In this document: piece by piece, positions 14,332-16,685 of the stretch
How the letters are laid out: each line of letters opens with the position of its first letter
Position numbering within the stretch: position 1 is the first letter of the stretch
Assembly: GCA_013003465.1 (NCBI GenBank)
Contig: JABDIZ010000026.1
Span: forward strand, 1-16,685
Length of the DNA: 16,685 bases
Direction of reading: 5' to 3'
From: Rhodothermaceae bacterium
GTDB taxonomy: Bacteria; Bacteroidota; Rhodothermia; Rhodothermales; Rubricoccaceae
Program-made: the position numbers and the translations under genes
The notes under the pieces: model-generated
Databases searched by the model: none
Seen by the model: the letters and a program-made list of their open reading frames with translations, nothing else
Told to the model about the DNA's origin: nothing

Positions 14332-16452
14332 ATGACCATGGCTACTTCTCTTTGGTGCCGCTTCGGGGCCTCTGTGCTCACGCTGGCGACTCTGATCTTG
14401 CTCACGCTCCCGTCGCAAGCACAGCAGCGCACAACCGGCGTCCAGATCGCCGAGACGCCGCCGCTCCCGCTCAATCCCTCGGCCGAGGTCGTCGAACGGG
14501 CCGCTCGCGCCATCAGTGCCGAGCGCAATGGCGGTGGCATTGCCTGTACCGATGACAATTTCATCGAGACGACCGCAACGTTTTTTGCGGGCCATACGGC
14601 CGGCGGCCAAGAACTTGGTCAGAGCATCACCTCGCCCTGTGATGGTTTCCTCACGGACTTCTTCTTCGTCTATCAGGATGATGTTGCTCCTGCTGGTGAC
14701 GCATTTTCGGGCAACCTCCTCGTCTTCGATGGGGCTGGAACTGGAGGTACCCAGTTAGCCACTATCCCCTTTGCTGCAACCAACCCAGACGGCTTTGCTG
14801 ATTTTCTAGGCTTTTCCTTCGCCGATGGGCTTCCAGTTACACAGGGACAGGTCCTCACGTTCTTCCCTGATATGGTCGCTGGCACAACAGGTTTGCAGGG
14901 AGCCGACACCGACCCGCTCGCCGACGGCGACCTGTATGTCACTACCGACGGGGATCCAGCCAATGCTTTCGCGGCACCGCCCAATGACCTCTTCATCTTC
15001 GCCTTCTTCAGCGCCCCCGCTGAGACGGTTTCGCAGACTGTCTTCGACGGGCCTGGTTGGCGCCTGATCACGCCGCCGGTACAGTTCATGATCGTGGACG
15101 ACTTCGCGGGGATGAACCTCGTGCAGGGCGTTCCGGCTGGGACGAGCACCCCGGCTCAATACCCGAGTGCGGCACCCAACTTCTTTACGCTCTACGACGG
15201 CACCACGCCCTACCTCGCCGCCACGGCTACGGACGAAGGCATCTTGCCGGGCCAAGGCTCCTTCTGGTACTGGTACGACAACAACGCGGGGCCCTTCTCG
15301 GGGGGCACGAGCCAGAGCTTCGAGCTGTCCTCTTTCGTACTGGCCGCCACGGGCTCGCCGCGCACGTCCGATGTCGGGATCAACTACCCGGTCTCAGCCG
15401 ATGACTTCTACATGATCGGTAACCCGTTCGCCGACCCATTCGATGTCAATGGCATCTCGGTGGAAAACATGAGCGGGACCGTCACCCTGAGCTCTGTCTT
15501 CTCGGCCTACGATCCGAGCACCGGGTCCTATGTCTCGCTCATGACAAACGGCAGAGGTGATGGAGACTTTGCGGCGCCTTGGCAGGGACTCTTCGCTGAG
15601 GTGACGGCCAATCCGGGCGTCGAGGACCCCGAATTCCTCATGGCCATTGCCGAGGTCAACACGGCGGCGACACCCCCCTTCTATGGTCGCACCGCTCAGG
15701 CACGGTCCTACCCGCACATCCAACTCCTGCTCAACGGCGTCACCACGTCCGGCACAGCCGTGACGGATCACGCGGCGCATGTGCGCTTCTTGCCCGACGC
15801 CGTGACGGGCTTCGGCCGTCATGACGGGTCCAAGATGGCCCCCCCGCAGGCCATTCACGCACTCCTCGCCCCGGTGGGCGAGCGCGACGGCGCGCCCTAC
15901 CGCCTGAGCGTCCACTCGCTGCCAGACAACCTGACTGAGGCGGCCACGATCCCGGTCGCTTTCCGTGCCACCGAGGGCGGCGACTTCTCTATCGCTTGGA
16001 ACGGCGCCGATGTGCTGCCTGAGGGCTGGAGCGCCACCCTGCGCGACACGGAGACGGGTGCGGTTGTGGATCTGCAGGCGGAGGCGAGCTACGCCTTCAG
16101 TGCCGAGGCCACCGACTGGGCGGATCGGTTTGTCATGACGATCAACCCGGTCAGTGTGGTTGCCAACGAAGGCGGTGATGGCCTCCCGGCCTCCTATGCT
16201 CTCCACGGTGCCTACCCCAACCCCTTCGCAGCGACCACGACGCTGCGCTTCGATGTGCCCACGGCCAGTGCCGTGACCATCGAGGTGCTCGACGTACTCG
16301 GGCGACGGGTAGCCGTGCTCGAAGACGGCCCCGTGGAGGCGGGACAGCATCGGGTCGACTGGAACGTCCAAGAGGCAGCGTCCGGGCTCTACCTGATCCA
16401 GATGCGCGCCGACGGCTTCGTGCAAACGCGGCGTGTGACCGTCCTCAAGTAG
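14332..16452 (+). CDS. Large secreted protein of unknown function with T9SS tail
   Basis: 706 aa from ATG 14332, chosen because ACCCCTCTTC abuts it. GTG 14305 upstream would add nine residues before the signal peptide, and ATG 14338 is also possible. The signal peptide ends about residue 30 (TLPSQA before QQ). Residues about 65-235 form a first module with two Cys (72 and 103) that may pair. From about 242 a second module begins GWRLITPPV and continues MNLVQGVPAG and FFTLYDGT, a pattern I associate with long T9SS cargo proteins. The last 85 or so residues are a type A sorting domain (LHGAYPNPFAATTTLRF ... AASGLYLIQMRADG). No catalytic motif is recognised. Part of the N-terminal module (14641-14880) is 54% GC by count, clearly lower than the 3' end. 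Confidence 0.85.
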   Translation: MTMATSLWCRFGASVLTLATLILLTLPSQAQQRTTGVQIAETPPLPLNPSAEVVERAARAISAERNGGGIACTDDNFIETTATFFAGHTAGGQELGQSITSPCDGFLTDFFFVYQDDVAPAGDAFSGNLLVFDGAGTGGTQLATIPFAATNPDGFADFLGFSFADGLPVTQGQVLTFFPDMVAGTTGLQGADTDPLADGDLYVTTDGDPANAFAAPPNDLFIFAFFSAPAETVSQTVFDGPGWRLITPPVQFMIVDDFAGMNLVQGVPAGTSTPAQYPSAAPNFFTLYDGTTPYLAATATDEGILPGQGSFWYWYDNNAGPFSGGTSQSFELSSFVLAATGSPRTSDVGINYPVSADDFYMIGNPFADPFDVNGISVENMSGTVTLSSVFSAYDPSTGSYVSLMTNGRGDGDFAAPWQGLFAEVTANPGVEDPEFLMAIAEVNTAATPPFYGRTAQARSYPHIQLLLNGVTTSGTAVTDHAAHVRFLPDAVTGFGRHDGSKMAPPQAIHALLAPVGERDGAPYRLSVHSLPDNLTEAATIPVAFRATEGGDFSIAWNGADVLPEGWSATLRDTETGAVVDLQAEASYAFSAEATDWADRFVMTINPVSVVANEGGDGLPASYALHGAYPNPFAATTTLRFDVPTASAVTIEVLDVLGRRVAVLEDGPVEAGQHRVDWNVQEAASGLYLIQMRADGFVQTRRVTVLK

Positions 16453-16495
16453 ACGACCTGGGCGGTATCGCCACGGCCCAATTGCAGTACAGACT

Positions 16496-16529
16496 CGGGC
16501 GGCGCGAGGCTTCGGCTTCGCGCCGCTCG
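16496..16529. terminator. Strong UUCG hairpin after the third T9SS gene
   Basis: The inner stem 16499-16510 pairs with 16515-16526: 12 bp with one G-T pair, closing a TTCG loop at 16511-16514. Three more pairs extend it to 16496-16529. It begins 44 bp after the stop codon. No T-run follows on either strand, so it may end transcripts with Rho or protect the mRNA 3' end rather than act as a classical intrinsic terminator. Confidence 0.5.
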
Positions 16530-16565
16530 TGTGTTCGGGTACGGGGGCGTGCCTGGAGGAGTGAT

Positions 16566-16596
16566 TAATAGGTGCTATAAAAACAGCACGTAATAG
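16566..16596. repeat. AT-rich inverted repeat flanked by TAATAG direct repeats
   Basis: GTGCT (16572-16576) and AGCAC (16585-16589) are inverted around an AT-rich 8-base loop. The pair is bracketed by TAATAG at 16566-16571 and 16591-16596. It stands out as AT-rich in GC-rich surroundings. It overlaps the stop codon of the possible minus-strand gene at the right edge. Confidence 0.3.
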
Positions 16597-16685
16597 ACCT
16601 GGAAGAGCCGCCGTTCCTCTTGCGTCACGGGCCTCCGCCGACCCGCGCGCGCAGTCGGCGGCTCCGCCCGGCGCTGTGCGCGCCG
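16575..16685 (-). CDS. Possible 3' end of a minus-strand gene (36 codons and stop)
   Basis: Read from the right edge, this frame is open for 36 codons and ends in TAG (16577-16575). The product is Arg-rich at first and ends EERRLFQVYYVLFL. 29 of 36 codons end in G or C. The other minus frame I checked stops within about 20 codons. I do not recognise the family. The hydrophobic, aromatic C-terminus looks protein-like. If real, it converges on the third T9SS gene and shares the UUCG hairpin with it. The stretch is short, so chance is a real alternative. Confidence 0.35.
   Translation of the reverse strand, partial: RRAQRRAEPPTARAGRRRPVTQEERRLFQVYYVLFL
16635..16661. repeat. 8-bp inverted repeat near the right edge
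   Basis: CCGCCGAC (16635-16642) and GTCGGCGG (16654-16661) pair perfectly around an 11-base GC-rich loop. It lies inside the possible partial gene, so it may be only a by-product of GC-rich, Arg-rich coding. Confidence 0.25.

Noticed and set aside
13203..14564. 453-aa minus-strand reading frame
   Set aside because: It is antisense to the antiporter and to the start of the third T9SS gene; Arg/His/Glu-rich shadow composition.

Overview
The window looks like chromosome of a high-GC, Gram-negative member of the Bacteroidota/Rhodothermota group, with Rhodothermota as my best guess. Three large secreted proteins end in type IX secretion (Por-secretion-tail) sorting domains. There is a GIN-domain lipoprotein. 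Shine-Dalgarno sequences are not evident before the starts. Coding is strongly G/C-ending. An NhaC-type antiporter would suit a marine or saline habitat, but that is inference. I saw no tRNA, rRNA, CRISPR array, transposase or phage gene.

Layout. (1) Positions 1-1084, minus: 5' part of clpB, cut by the window edge, with a strong inverted repeat just upstream of its start. (2) 1085-1712: a 628-bp gap holding a probable small Arg-rich protein gene (1265-1459, minus) and a group of short hairpins. (3) 1713-2441, plus: a DUF2807 (GIN) lipoprotein, convergent with a 5-bp gap against (4) a minus-strand gene run from 8160 down to 2447. That run reads, in transcription order: MhpA-like FAD hydroxylase, SDR oxidoreductase (3-bp gap), small outer-membrane beta-barrel protein (88-bp gap), ridA (14-bp gap), a Rof-like Rho-binding protein (8-bp overlap) and a Uup-type ABC-F ATPase (91-bp gap). 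(5) A 128-bp divergent region (8161-8288) leads to a plus-strand run: an Asp-box/sortilin-like propeller with a T9SS tail, a seven-repeat VCBS/FG-GAP propeller with a T9SS tail, and an NhaC-type Na+/H+ antiporter. (6) After a 271-bp gap comes a third T9SS-tailed secreted protein. (7) The right end holds a UUCG hairpin, an AT-rich patch and what may be the 3' end of a minus-strand gene.

How the genes may work together. The three T9SS substrates and the lipoprotein and barrel genes make this an envelope and secretion-rich region. The FAD hydroxylase/SDR pair is a plausible two-step oxidation module on an unknown, perhaps aromatic, substrate; no ring-cleavage gene is visible. ridA, rof-like and uup are housekeeping or stress functions (reactive enamine removal, Rho control, ribosome-associated ATPase), and the ridA/rof overlap suggests translational coupling. 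clpB fits the same stress theme but is transcribed from its own region.

No clearly new multi-gene system is visible. The best leads are the small Arg-rich gene, a pyrimidine-rich start-site leader shared by three genes, the clpB upstream inverted repeat, the ridA-rof overlap and the missing ATG of the FAD hydroxylase.
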